In this document: piece after piece, positions 54,331 through 64,000 of the stretch | Layout: every line of letters begins with the position of its first letter | Numbering within the stretch: the stretch's first letter is position 1 | NCBI RefSeq assembly: GCF_001500045.1 | Contig: NZ_LQIX01000002.1 | Location: 62,001-126,000 of the forward strand | DNA: 64,000 nt | Source: Mycobacterium sp. GA-1199 | Lineage (GTDB): Bacteria; Actinomycetota; Actinomycetes; Mycobacteriales; Mycobacteriaceae | Direction of reading: 5' to 3' | Program-made: the position numbers and the translations under genes | Notes under the pieces: model-generated | Database searches by the model: none | Seen by the model: the letters and a program-made list of their open reading frames with translations, nothing else | Told to the model about the DNA's origin: nothing

Positions 54331-55317
54331 TCACCGTTCGGATGCGCTCATCAGTTCGACTATGCGCTGGAGATCGTCCACCGACCCGAATTCGACCACG
54401 ATCTTGCCCTTGCGTTTGCCGAGGCTGACGGTGACCCGCGTATCGAAGGCCGTGGACAGCCGCTCGGCAACATCCTGGAGGCCGGGCATGTTGATCGGCT
54501 TGCGCTTGGGCGCCGCCGGCGCCGACGGGCCCGCGCTGTTGGCGAGCGTGACCGCTTCCTCGGTCGCTCGTACCGACAGTCCCTCGGCGACGATGCGCGC
54601 GGCCAGCTCCTCCTGCTTCTCCGGCCCCCCTTCGAGCGACAGGAGCGCACGCGCATGTCCGGCTGAGAGCACCCCGGCGGCTACCCGGCGCTGCACGGCG
54701 ATGGGCAGGCGCAGCAATCGGATCATGTTCGTGATCACCGGCCGCGAGCGCCCGATTCGCGAGGCCAGTTCATCGTGGGTGACCTCGAATTCGTCGAGCA
54801 GCTGTTGGTAGGCGGCCGCCTCCTCGAGCGGGTTCAGCTGCGCGCGGTGGATGTTCTCCAACAACGCGTCGCGCAGCATGCTGTCGTCGGTGGTCTCGCG
54901 GACGATCGCCGGAATGGTGGCGAGGCCGGCCTGCTGGGCTGCGCGCCAGCGCCGCTCCCCCATCACGAGTTGGTAGCGGGGCGCCCCCGGTTCGGGCTGC
55001 GCAAGCGTACGCACGACGATCGGCTGCATGAGACCGAACTCGCGGATCGAGTGGACGAGCTCGGCGAGCGCCTCCTCGTCGAAGACCTGACGCGGCTGGC
55101 GCGGATTCGGTTCGATCGACGCGGGGTCGATCTCGCGGTACACCGCGCCCACCTCGTTGGTCGCGCCACCGTTCGACGGTCCGCCGATCACGACATCGGC
55201 CGCCGCGTCGCCCAACCGCGGACCGAGTCCGGACTGGTCACCGTCGGCGGGTCCGGTGGGAATGAGCGATGCCAGGCCGCGGCCGAGTCCGCTGCGCTTG
55301 CGGGTGGGTTGGCTCAT
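54331..55317 (-). CDS. parB: Chromosome partitioning protein ParB
   Basis: 328 residues from the second ATG of an ATGATG pair (55317), 6-7 nt after GAGGAG. The N-terminus has [14 protein letters not shown]. The ParB/Srx CTPase domain has [36 protein letters not shown] and GERRWRAA. The helix-turn-helix that reads parS is [27 protein letters not shown] dimerisation tail with [14 protein letters not shown] ends it. A longer start (55455) would add three TDERLR repeats but has no ribosome site. ParB spreads from parS and works with ParA in origin segregation. Confidence 0.95.
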   Translation of the reverse strand: MSQPTRKRSGLGRGLASLIPTGPADGDQSGLGPRLGDAAADVVIGGPSNGGATNEVGAVYREIDPASIEPNPRQPRQVFDEEALAELVHSIREFGLMQPIVVRTLAQPEPGAPRYQLVMGERRWRAAQQAGLATIPAIVRETTDDSMLRDALLENIHRAQLNPLEEAAAYQQLLDEFEVTHDELASRIGRSRPVITNMIRLLRLPIAVQRRVAAGVLSAGHARALLSLEGGPEKQEELAARIVAEGLSVRATEEAVTLANSAGPSAPAAPKRKPINMPGLQDVAERLSTAFDTRVTVSLGKRKGKIVVEFGSVDDLQRIVELMSASER

Positions 55318-55333
55318 CATTTTCTCCTCTTCG

Positions 55334-55423
55334 CGCAAGCGCTCATCGGTACGTTCTGCCTTTCTACGCAAACGCTCATCGGTTGTTCCGGTTTTGGACC
55401 GGTCTGTGCTCTGGCGCAGGCGC

Positions 55424-55431
<8 letters not shown>
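55334..55431. repeat. Three 17-bp direct repeats at the parA-parB junction
   Basis: CGCAAGCGCTCATCGGT (55334-55350), CGCAAACGCTCATCGGT (55367-55383) and CGCAGGCGCTCATCGGT (55415-55431). The third contains the parA stop codon. Read leftward in frame with parB they encode TDERLR three times. Spacings are 33 and 48 bp. Confidence 0.7.
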
Positions 55432-57766
<2,335 letters not shown>

Positions 57767-57799
57767 GTCGTTCCCTCTCATCCCACCGGGCTGGTCCGG

Positions 57800-58921
57800 T
57801 CACCGTTTACGTTTCTTGGGCCGCGCCCCGGGGCGCGGGCTCGCGCCGGGCCGCGGCGTGCGGTTCGTCGCTCCGCTGGCCGCCTTGCCCGGACTGCCGC
57901 CCGTCGGCTTCTTGCCCGGCGCGCCGTTCTCCGACGCGGGCTCGCTGCTGTCGGCCTCGTCGCTCTGAACCGGCTCCGCCGTCTCCGGAGCCTTCGCCGC
58001 CTGAGCTTTGCGATTCCGGTTCGGCTTGACCCCCGGCGGCGGTGCATTCTTCGCCTGCCGCTCTTGGGCCTCGAGCTTCTTCGCCTCTTCTTCCTTCTCG
58101 ATCTTGCCGAACACGTAGTGCTGCTGACCGAAGGTCCAGATGTTGTTCGCGAGCCAGTACATGATGATGGCCAGCGGCAGGAAGGGCCCGCCCACGACGA
58201 CACCGAGCGGGAAGACGTAGAGCGCCAACTTGTTCATCATCGCCGTCTGCGGGTTGGCGGCGGCCTCCGGGCTCTGGCGCGAGATCGAGGCGCGGCTGTT
58301 GAAGTACGTGGCGATACCGGCGAGGATCATGATCGGCACGCCGACCGCGATGACCGCCGCCCGGTTGAACTCGGTGAAGGCGTCCAGGCCGCTGGTCTGA
58401 ATCATGGTCGCGCCCAACGGCGCTCCGAACAGGTGCGCGTCGAGGAAGTTCGCGACGTCGGTCGGGCTGAAGACGTAGTTACCGGTCGCCCGGTTCTGCT
58501 CCACCGACAACTGGATCTGACCGAACCCACCCTGCGTCCGGTTGAAGGACCGCAGCACGTGGAACAGCCCGAGGAACACCGGCACCTGAGCCAGCATCGG
58601 CAGGCACCCGAGGATGGGGTTGAAGCCGTGCTCGCGCTGCAGCTTCTGCATCTCCAGCGCCATGCGCTGACGGTCCTTGCCGTACTTCTTCTGCAGCGCC
58701 TTGATCTGGGGCTGCAACTCCTGCATCTGGCGCGTCGTCCGGATCTGCTTCACGAACGGCTTGTAGAGGATCGCACGCAGGGTGAACACCAGGAACATCA
58801 CCGAGAGCGCCCAAGCGAAGAAGTTCGACGGCCCCAGCAGGAAGGCGAACAGTTTGTACCAGACCCACATGATCGCCGACACCGGGTAGTAGATGATGTC
58901 GAGGCTGAACCAGTTAAACAC
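57800..58921 (-). CDS. yidC: Membrane protein insertase YidC
   Basis: 373 residues from GTG. Hydrophobic segments start at residue 10 ([40 protein letters not shown]). The characteristic YidC/Oxa1 hairpin and later core [21 protein letters not shown] and [34 protein letters not shown] are present. The C-terminal tail is basic and Pro-rich (KKRKR end). It inserts membrane proteins with or without SecYEG. The start overlaps the yidD stop region by 8 bp. Confidence 0.95.
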   Translation of the reverse strand: MFNWFSLDIIYYPVSAIMWVWYKLFAFLLGPSNFFAWALSVMFLVFTLRAILYKPFVKQIRTTRQMQELQPQIKALQKKYGKDRQRMALEMQKLQREHGFNPILGCLPMLAQVPVFLGLFHVLRSFNRTQGGFGQIQLSVEQNRATGNYVFSPTDVANFLDAHLFGAPLGATMIQTSGLDAFTEFNRAAVIAVGVPIMILAGIATYFNSRASISRQSPEAAANPQTAMMNKLALYVFPLGVVVGGPFLPLAIIMYWLANNIWTFGQQHYVFGKIEKEEEAKKLEAQERQAKNAPPPGVKPNRNRKAQAAKAPETAEPVQSDEADSSEPASENGAPGKKPTGGSPGKAASGATNRTPRPGASPRPGARPKKRKR

Positions 58922-59282
58922 GCGTCTCGCTTCCTGCTCGCAATGCTGGATGGCCGCCAGTGACGTCGGCAGCGGTGTCCCGATCCTGTGAAGACTCGTC
59001 CGCGGGAGCGCCCGCCACGTCTGCGTCGCCGTGTCCGCCGGCTGCCGGGCGGTCCGGGATCGGATCCCATCCTCCCCTATGCCATGGCCCGCATTTCAAC
59101 AGCCGTACCGTCGCGAGCCAACCGCCGCGCACCAGCCCGTACTCGGTCAGTGCGTCAACCGCGTACTGGCTACAGGTCGGGGTGAATCGACAAGTCGGCA
59201 GCCGTAGCGGCGAGATGGTGTGCCGGTACAGCTGGATCACGTAGATGACCGCGCGGGCCGTCCGCGCGCCGACCGACCTCAC
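58914..59282 (-). CDS. yidD: Membrane protein insertion efficiency factor YidD
   Basis: 122 residues from a GTG sharing GTGA with the rnpA stop codon. The YidD core is [61 protein letters not shown], with the conserved Cys residues. The C-terminal 40 residues are acidic and not conserved. It assists YidC in membrane protein insertion and is tied to it by an 8-bp overlap. Confidence 0.93.
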   Translation of the reverse strand: MRSVGARTARAVIYVIQLYRHTISPLRLPTCRFTPTCSQYAVDALTEYGLVRGGWLATVRLLKCGPWHRGGWDPIPDRPAAGGHGDADVAGAPADESSQDRDTAADVTGGHPALRAGSETRV

Positions 59283-59638
59283 CGGGATGCCTCGGTCTTG
59301 GGTGTGGCTCGGCGAAGCGCTGTGCGCAGTTCTTGTTCGAGTCGCGCCGATATCGCATGCCGGCTGCTGGGGAGCGCGCGGATCACCACGCGATCGGCGG
59401 GGTCCAGCTCATCGATGAGGGTTCGCGCGACATGACGCAGTCGCCGGGCCACGCGATGGCGTTGCACCGCGGTGCCGACCGCTTTGGAGACCACCAGACC
59501 GATCCGGGGCCCGGGGTCGGAGGCTTCGTCGGACCGTAGGGCGTGCACGACGAGATCGGGCTGCACTGCGCGCACCCCTCGACTGACCGTGTTCCCGAAC
59601 TCCGTCGAACGCGTCATGCGGTACCGCGCCGGAAGCAC
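59279..59638 (-). CDS. rnpA: Ribonuclease P protein component
   Basis: 119 residues from GTG 59638, chosen because CGGGAG lies 9 nt upstream and [15 protein letters not shown] matches the usual start; a TTG 9 nt further up abuts the ribosome site. The signature is [31 protein letters not shown], the RNR motif region. It cooperates with the RNase P RNA to cut tRNA 5' leaders. It overlaps yidD by GTGA and follows rpmH by 33 bp. Confidence 0.94.
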   Translation of the reverse strand: MLPARYRMTRSTEFGNTVSRGVRAVQPDLVVHALRSDEASDPGPRIGLVVSKAVGTAVQRHRVARRLRHVARTLIDELDPADRVVIRALPSSRHAISARLEQELRTALRRATPKTEASR

Positions 59639-59671
59639 CAGCGTCAACTCCCGCTCGAAGTCACGTGGGAG

Positions 59672-59815
59672 TCACGCGGTCAGCTTGCGCCGACCCTTGC
59701 TCCGCCGGTTCGTGACGATCGCACGACCTGCCCGCGTGCGCATCCGCAGCCGGAAGCCATGCACGCGCGCCCGGCGCCGGTTGTTCGGCTGGAAGGTCCG
59801 CTTGCCCTTGGCCAC
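59672..59815 (-). CDS. rpmH: 50S ribosomal protein bL34
   Basis: 47 residues from GTG 59815 behind AAGGAG. The sequence is very basic: [20 protein letters not shown] and later [21 protein letters not shown], the standard bL34 motifs. It heads the rpmH-rnpA-yidD-yidC-jag-rsmG-parA-parB series and lies next to the dnaA promoter region, the classical bacterial origin layout. Confidence 0.97.
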   Translation of the reverse strand: MAKGKRTFQPNNRRRARVHGFRLRMRTRAGRAIVTNRRSKGRRKLTA

Positions 59816-60360
59816 GGCTGTCTCCTTGTTGCGTCTGGCACCCGCATCCCCCACCGACGACGTACGAAATCGGTTTGGACGCAGTTGCCGTTGGTAAGCT
59901 CGTCCATCTTGCTAGCCGGCGCGGTCCCCGATCGATGCCCGGGTCGCAGCCGTATCGCCTCGTACGGGCGACTGTTCGAGGGTACTGAGGAGATTTCGCT
60001 GGGTCAAACCTGGCCGAATGACCGTGTGGACAGCCACATTTGCAACACGCGTCACCGCCGACCAACAGCGGAAAATATCCGTCCATGCAATGTTGCAGAA
60101 CGGTTGGCACCCGCGAAGAAAACTGTTAGCTTCTGCCAATGCCGCTTCGATAACGAAACGGCGACGGACAACGAAGCGAGGATGCCCGACCAGTCGTGAG
60201 CCCACACATCTGTGATGTGGCCCGACCCGCGGCCTCCCCGCCGGTGGAAAACAGAACGACGACGACTGTCCAGTCTCCACAGCCTGTGGATAACTTTGTG
60301 GACAGATCGTCATCGTTCCTTTTGGTCGTCTCTGGGCCGGCCGCAAGGGGGTAGTCGTCG
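59816..60360. other. rpmH-dnaA intergenic region
   Basis: 545 bp with divergent promoters for rpmH and dnaA. DnaA-box matches on the minus strand: TGTGGACAG (60025-60033), TGTGGATAA (60285-60293, reverse of the perfect TTATCCACA) and TGTGGACAG (60297-60305). The last two lie close to the dnaA start and could mediate DnaA autoregulation. No RNA gene was recognised. Confidence 0.7.
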
Positions 60361-61845
60361 TTGACAGCTGACCCCGACCCCCCGTTCGTAGCCGTGTGGA
60401 ACACGGTGGTCGCCGAACTCAACGGCAGCCCCTCGGGAGCGGGTGGCGACATGGCGGGCCCGGGCCTGACTCCTCAGCAAAGAGCCTGGTTGAAGCTGGT
60501 CAAACCCCTTGTGATCACCGAGGGCTTTGCCCTGCTGTCGGTGCCCACCCCGTTCGTGCAGAACGAGATCGAACGTCACCTGCGGGAGCCGATCATCACC
60601 GCGTTGAGCCGCCAGCTCGGCCAGCGCGTTGAACTGGGCGTGCGTATCGCCGACCCGGGGCCCGACGACACCGACGGTCCGTTGAGCGGACTGGCGGCCG
60701 TCGGCGAACCCGACGAAGTCGACGAGGACCTCGAAGCCAGGGCCAGCGCCGAGGAAAGTTGGCCCACCTACTTCACCAGCCGGCCGCCCAGCACGCTGAC
60801 CGACGACGCCACCGCGGTCAATCTCAACCGGCGCTACACCTTCGACACGTTCGTGATCGGCGCCTCGAATCGATTTGCTCACGCGGCGACACTCGCGATC
60901 GCCGAGGCGCCGGCGCGCGCGTACAACCCGCTGTTCATCTGGGGCGAGTCCGGGCTGGGCAAGACGCACCTGCTGCACGCGGCGGGCAACTACGCCCAGC
61001 GGCTGTTTCCCGGCATGCGCGTGAAGTACGTGTCGACCGAGGAGTTCACCAACGACTTCATCAACTCCCTGCGCGACGATCGCAAGGCGTCGTTCAAACG
61101 CAGCTACCGCGACATCGACGTGTTGTTGGTCGACGACATCCAGTTCATCGAGGGCAAGGAAGGTATCCAGGAGGAGTTCTTCCACACCTTCAACACTCTG
61201 CACAACGCGAACAAGCAGATCGTCATCTCCTCGGATCGGCCGCCCAAGCAGTTGGCCACCCTCGAAGACCGGTTGCGCACGCGTTTCGAGTGGGGACTGA
61301 TCACCGACGTCCAGCCGCCGGAGCTGGAGACGCGGATCGCCATCCTGCGCAAGAAGGCCCAGATGGACCGCCTCGATGTTCCGGACGACGTCCTCGAGCT
61401 CATCGCCAGCAGCATCGAGCGCAACATTCGCGAACTCGAAGGTGCCCTCATCCGCGTCACCGCGTTCGCGTCGTTGAACAAGACGGCGATCGACAAGTCG
61501 CTGGCCGAGATCGTGCTGCGCGATCTGATCTCCGACGCGAGCACCATGCAGATCAGCACCGCGGCGATCATGGCCGCCACCGCCGAGTACTTCGAGACCA
61601 CCGTCGAGGAGTTGCGCGGCCCCGGTAAGACCCGAGCGCTCGCGCAATCCCGACAGATCGCCATGTACCTGTGCCGCGAGCTGACCGATCTGTCCCTGCC
61701 GAAGATCGGCCAGGCGTTCGGCCGTGACCACACCACCGTGATGTACGCGGAGAAGAAGATTCGCGGTGAGATGGCCGAGCGGCGTGAGGTATTCGATCAC
61801 GTGAAAGAACTCACCACGCGTATCCGTCAGCGCTCCAAGCGCTGA
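60361..61845 (+). CDS. dnaA: Chromosomal replication initiator DnaA
   Basis: 494 residues from TTG, the start used by mycobacterial dnaA; AAGGGGG lies 9 nt upstream. Domain I covers about 1-90, a linker to about 150, and the AAA+ domain has [18 protein letters not shown] (Walker A) and [25 protein letters not shown] (Walker B). The sensor II and DNA-binding domain IV has [23 protein letters not shown], the DnaA-box-reading signature. It melts oriC and recruits DnaB. The gap to dnaN is the oriC-type region. Confidence 0.98.
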   Translation: MTADPDPPFVAVWNTVVAELNGSPSGAGGDMAGPGLTPQQRAWLKLVKPLVITEGFALLSVPTPFVQNEIERHLREPIITALSRQLGQRVELGVRIADPGPDDTDGPLSGLAAVGEPDEVDEDLEARASAEESWPTYFTSRPPSTLTDDATAVNLNRRYTFDTFVIGASNRFAHAATLAIAEAPARAYNPLFIWGESGLGKTHLLHAAGNYAQRLFPGMRVKYVSTEEFTNDFINSLRDDRKASFKRSYRDIDVLLVDDIQFIEGKEGIQEEFFHTFNTLHNANKQIVISSDRPPKQLATLEDRLRTRFEWGLITDVQPPELETRIAILRKKAQMDRLDVPDDVLELIASSIERNIRELEGALIRVTAFASLNKTAIDKSLAEIVLRDLISDASTMQISTAAIMAATAEYFETTVEELRGPGKTRALAQSRQIAMYLCRELTDLSLPKIGQAFGRDHTTVMYAEKKIRGEMAERREVFDHVKELTTRIRQRSKR

Positions 61846-62395
61846 CTCCCCCGGCGCCCACTCCCCTCCCGTCGCGCTCGATCGCGCCCGGATGCGGCCG
61901 TCCCGACAAATTTCTCCAAAAATCTTCTGCACCGCCGGCATCACCAGTCACAACGAGGCGTTGTGCACACCGGTGTGGAGAACCTGGGACCAACCCGCGA
62001 ACAACCAGCCGATTGCTACACAACCCCCGGCGTCTCCACAGTTCATTCCGCCCGGCGCCGCCTCCATCCACAGTTGGCTCACAACCCCCTAGGCCCCTAA
62101 GCAGCGCCGACATGGATTCATCCCCAGCATCCACAGGCCCTAATACTGTTGCTTGTATATCTCTCAAGAATCTCCTTCGAAGAAGGCGCTTGGGGAAGCA
62201 CCGAACCGTCGGTGGTCACACCGGCCGAATGCCGTCGATGTCACCGCGATCGATTAGCTTTCAAGTTGGGGCGGAAAGCTCTACGGTGATTCAGCACAGC
62301 CGTTACGGTCGTCGGGGACGCATCGTTGAGACGCGTGGTGAGACACCGGGAAACCGCTGCTCGAGGCTTGTCGTGATTGTGATCGAAGGGACCCT
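61846..62395. other. Origin of replication (oriC-type dnaA-dnaN gap)
   Basis: 550 bp in the position of mycobacterial oriC. DnaA-box-like 9-mers: TTGTGCACA (61961-61969), TGTGGAGAA (61974-61982, reverse of TTCTCCACA), GTCTCCACA (62032-62040), CCATCCACA (62064-62072) and GCATCCACA (62127-62135). An AT-richer stretch at 62141-62180 (TAATACTGTTGCTTGTATAT) could be the unwinding element. Individual boxes deviate, as is usual in mycobacteria. Confidence 0.82.
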
Positions 62396-63595
62396 ATGGA
62401 CGTGGCGACGACAACGGTTGGTGTCACCGATCTGAAGTTCCGCCTGGTACGTGAAGACTTCGCCGAAGCCGTGGCATGGGTGGCCCGCAATCTGCCCACC
62501 AGGCCTACGGTCCCGGTGCTCGCCGGCGTCTTGCTCACCGGCTCCGAGGACGGGTTGACGATTTCGGGATTCGACTACGAGGTTTCCGCCGAGGTGCGGG
62601 TGCCTGCCGAGATCGCCTCACCCGGCAGCGTTTTGGTTTCCGGTCGGTTGTTGTCTGACATCACCCGGGCGCTGCCCGCCAAACCGATCGACGTCAGCGT
62701 CGACGGCACGCGCGTGTCGCTGACGTGTGGTAGTTCACGCTTCTCGTTGCCGACGATGGCCGTCGAGGACTACCCCACGTTGCCCGCACTGCCCGACGAG
62801 ACCGGCGTCATATCCGCCGAGCTGTTCTCCGAGGCGATCGGCCAGGTGGCCGTCGCAGCCGGCCGTGATGACACGCTGCCGATGTTGACCGGAATCCGCG
62901 TCGAAATCGCCGGGGAGAAAGTGGTTTTGGCCGCAACCGACCGGTTCCGCCTGGCGGTTCGCGAGCTGACATGGTCGACGGCCGGTCCCGACCTGGAGGC
63001 GGCGGTGCTGGTGCCGGCCAAGACACTTTCGGAAGCGGCCAAAGCCGGCTCCGACGGCGGCGACGTGCATCTGGCGCTCGGCGCGGGATCGGCGGTCGGT
63101 AAAGAGGGGCTGCTCGGTATCAGCAGCGGGGGCAAGCGCAGCACCACCCGTCTGCTCGATGCGGAGTTCCCGAAATTCCGGCAGCTGCTACCCACCGAGC
63201 ACACGGCGATGGCGACGATCGGCGTCGGTGAACTCACCGAGGCCATCAAGCGTGTGGCGCTGGTGGCCGATCGCGGTGCCCAGGTGCGGATGGAATTCTC
63301 TGAGGACTCGTTGCACCTGTCGGCGGGCGCCGACGATGTGGGCCGCGCGGAGGAGGACCTTCCGGTCAGTTTCGCCGGTGATCCGCTGACCATCGCGTTC
63401 AACCCCACGTATCTCACGGACGGTCTGAGCTCGTTGCATTCGGAGCGGGTCACCTTCGGTTTCACCACACCCAGCCGTCCCGCGGTGTTGCGTCCGGCCA
63501 ATGACGACGACACGGATGTCGGTGCGGCGGGACCGTTCCCCGCGCAACAGACCGACTACGTCTACCTGCTGATGCCGGTGCGCCTACCCGGCTGA
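62396..63595 (+). CDS. dnaN: DNA polymerase III beta sliding clamp
   Basis: 399 residues from ATG with AAGGGA upstream. The clamp's three subdomains are visible: the N-terminal [35 protein letters not shown], the middle [20 protein letters not shown], and the C-terminal [17 protein letters not shown] and [12 protein letters not shown]. The dimeric ring tethers replicative polymerase and binds clamp-loader and repair proteins. It is in the conserved dnaA-dnaN order. Confidence 0.98.
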   Translation: MDVATTTVGVTDLKFRLVREDFAEAVAWVARNLPTRPTVPVLAGVLLTGSEDGLTISGFDYEVSAEVRVPAEIASPGSVLVSGRLLSDITRALPAKPIDVSVDGTRVSLTCGSSRFSLPTMAVEDYPTLPALPDETGVISAELFSEAIGQVAVAAGRDDTLPMLTGIRVEIAGEKVVLAATDRFRLAVRELTWSTAGPDLEAAVLVPAKTLSEAAKAGSDGGDVHLALGAGSAVGKEGLLGISSGGKRSTTRLLDAEFPKFRQLLPTEHTAMATIGVGELTEAIKRVALVADRGAQVRMEFSEDSLHLSAGADDVGRAEEDLPVSFAGDPLTIAFNPTYLTDGLSSLHSERVTFGFTTPSRPAVLRPANDDDTDVGAAGPFPAQQTDYVYLLMPVRLPG

Positions 63596-63624
63596 CCGGC
63601 CCGGACCCTACGGAAGGGGCGCTC

Positions 63625-64000
63625 ATGCAACTCGGCCTGGTCGGTCTCGGCAAGATGGGCTTCAACATGCGCGAGCGCCTGCGCGAAGGAGGCCATGAAG
63701 TCGTCGGTTACGACCCGAGACCGGAAGTGACCGACGTGCCCACGCTCGCCGCCCTGGCCGAAGCCCTTGATGCTCCCCGGGTGGTGTGGGTGATGGTGCC
63801 CTCGGGACCGATCACCCGCGACACCATCACCGCCCTGGCCGATGAGCTCGACGCGGGTGATCTGGTCATCGACGGTGGAAATTCCCGTTACACCGAGGAC
63901 GCCCCGCACGCGAAACTGTTGGGCGAGAAGGGAATTGCGTTCATCGACGCCGGTGTTTCCGGCGGGGTGTGGGGATTGACCGAAGGCTACGGCCTGATGG
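63625..64000 (+). CDS. gnd: 6-phosphogluconate dehydrogenase (decarboxylating), 3' truncated
   Basis: The first 125 codons from ATG 63625, with GGAAGGGG upstream; the rest lies outside the window. The protein begins MQLGLVGLGKMGFNM with a Rossmann GxGxxG-type loop, then RVVWVMVPSG, LVIDGGNSRYTEDA and FIDAGVSGGVWGL, the conserved 6PGDH motifs. It makes ribulose 5-phosphate and a reduced pyridine nucleotide. A gnd gene after dnaN is typical of fast-growing mycobacteria. Confidence 0.94.
   Translation, partial: MQLGLVGLGKMGFNMRERLREGGHEVVGYDPRPEVTDVPTLAALAEALDAPRVVWVMVPSGPITRDTITALADELDAGDLVIDGGNSRYTEDAPHAKLLGEKGIAFIDAGVSGGVWGLTEGYGLM

Noticed and set aside
59816-60360. A gene in the rpmH-dnaA gap.
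   Set aside because: Frames are short and antisense to DnaA boxes; the region is promoter and replication DNA.
60310-61944. A 544-residue leftward reading frame covering dnaA.
   Set aside because: It is fully antisense to dnaA, with no ribosome site and biased composition.

Overview
The window is high-GC chromosomal DNA from a mycobacterium, most likely a fast-growing Mycolicibacterium. The evidence is the mycobacterial gene set around dnaA (rpmH, rnpA, yidD, yidC, jag, rsmG, parA, parB on one side and dnaN, gnd on the other), mycobacterium-specific proteins (CwlM, the MurJ-pseudokinase fusion, Mtc28, SigM with its anti-sigma factor, glucosylglycerate hydrolase), a DnaB intein, and many GTG/TTG starts with leaderless-type -10 boxes. 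A gnd gene after dnaN and the dnaB-leuS block lying upstream of dnaA match my memory of M. smegmatis-like genomes rather than M. tuberculosis.

Layout. 1-10 kb is a mixed accessory segment: the 3' end of a GyrA/ParC-like topoisomerase, TetR and LLM oxidoreductase genes, secreted DUF1906 and coiled-coil proteins, DUF4262, an Arr-type rifampin ADP-ribosyltransferase, an O-methyltransferase, a short-chain dehydrogenase and DUF3297. 10-15 kb is the rpsF-ssb-rpsR-rplI-dnaB cluster. dnaB carries a 425-residue intein, and a perfect LexA box and DnaA-box-like motifs lie upstream of it. 15-23 kb holds a hydrolase-adenylyl cyclase fusion, a GT87-type transferase and ponA1 with its partner, a thioesterase and a DUF1707 protein. 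23-31 kb holds the padR-ino1 pair, a hydrolase, LLM, GntR, an amino-acid ABC transporter with fused binding protein and permease, and MarR. 31-40 kb holds glucosylglycerate hydrolase, an SDR, leuS, mtc28, a small membrane protein, yqgE, an MFS transporter, a DinB-like protein and a calcium-repeat protein.

40-64 kb is the origin region: pcnA diverging from mutT4, then a translationally coupled chain into a DUF6049 protein and MurJ, sigM and its anti-sigma factor, trxB-trxA behind a SigH-type promoter, cwlM, a GNAT-like gene, parB, parA, rsmG, jag, yidC, yidD, rnpA and rpmH (all leftward), then dnaA, the oriC-type dnaA-dnaN gap, dnaN and the start of gnd.

The genes form three functional groups. 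One is replication and segregation: dnaB, ssb, dnaA, dnaN, parA, parB and three parS sites. The second is cell envelope growth: PonA1, MurJ, CwlM, YidC and DUF6049. The third is redox and central metabolism: TrxB/TrxA, Ino1, GgH and Gnd. Non-coding structure includes two families of dispersed palindromic repeats in intergenic gaps, strong GC-rich hairpins, a 9-bp-arm palindrome before padR-ino1 and thirteen predicted leaderless promoters. No rRNA, tRNA, CRISPR array or insertion sequence was found. All homology statements rest on reading the sequence, not on database searches.
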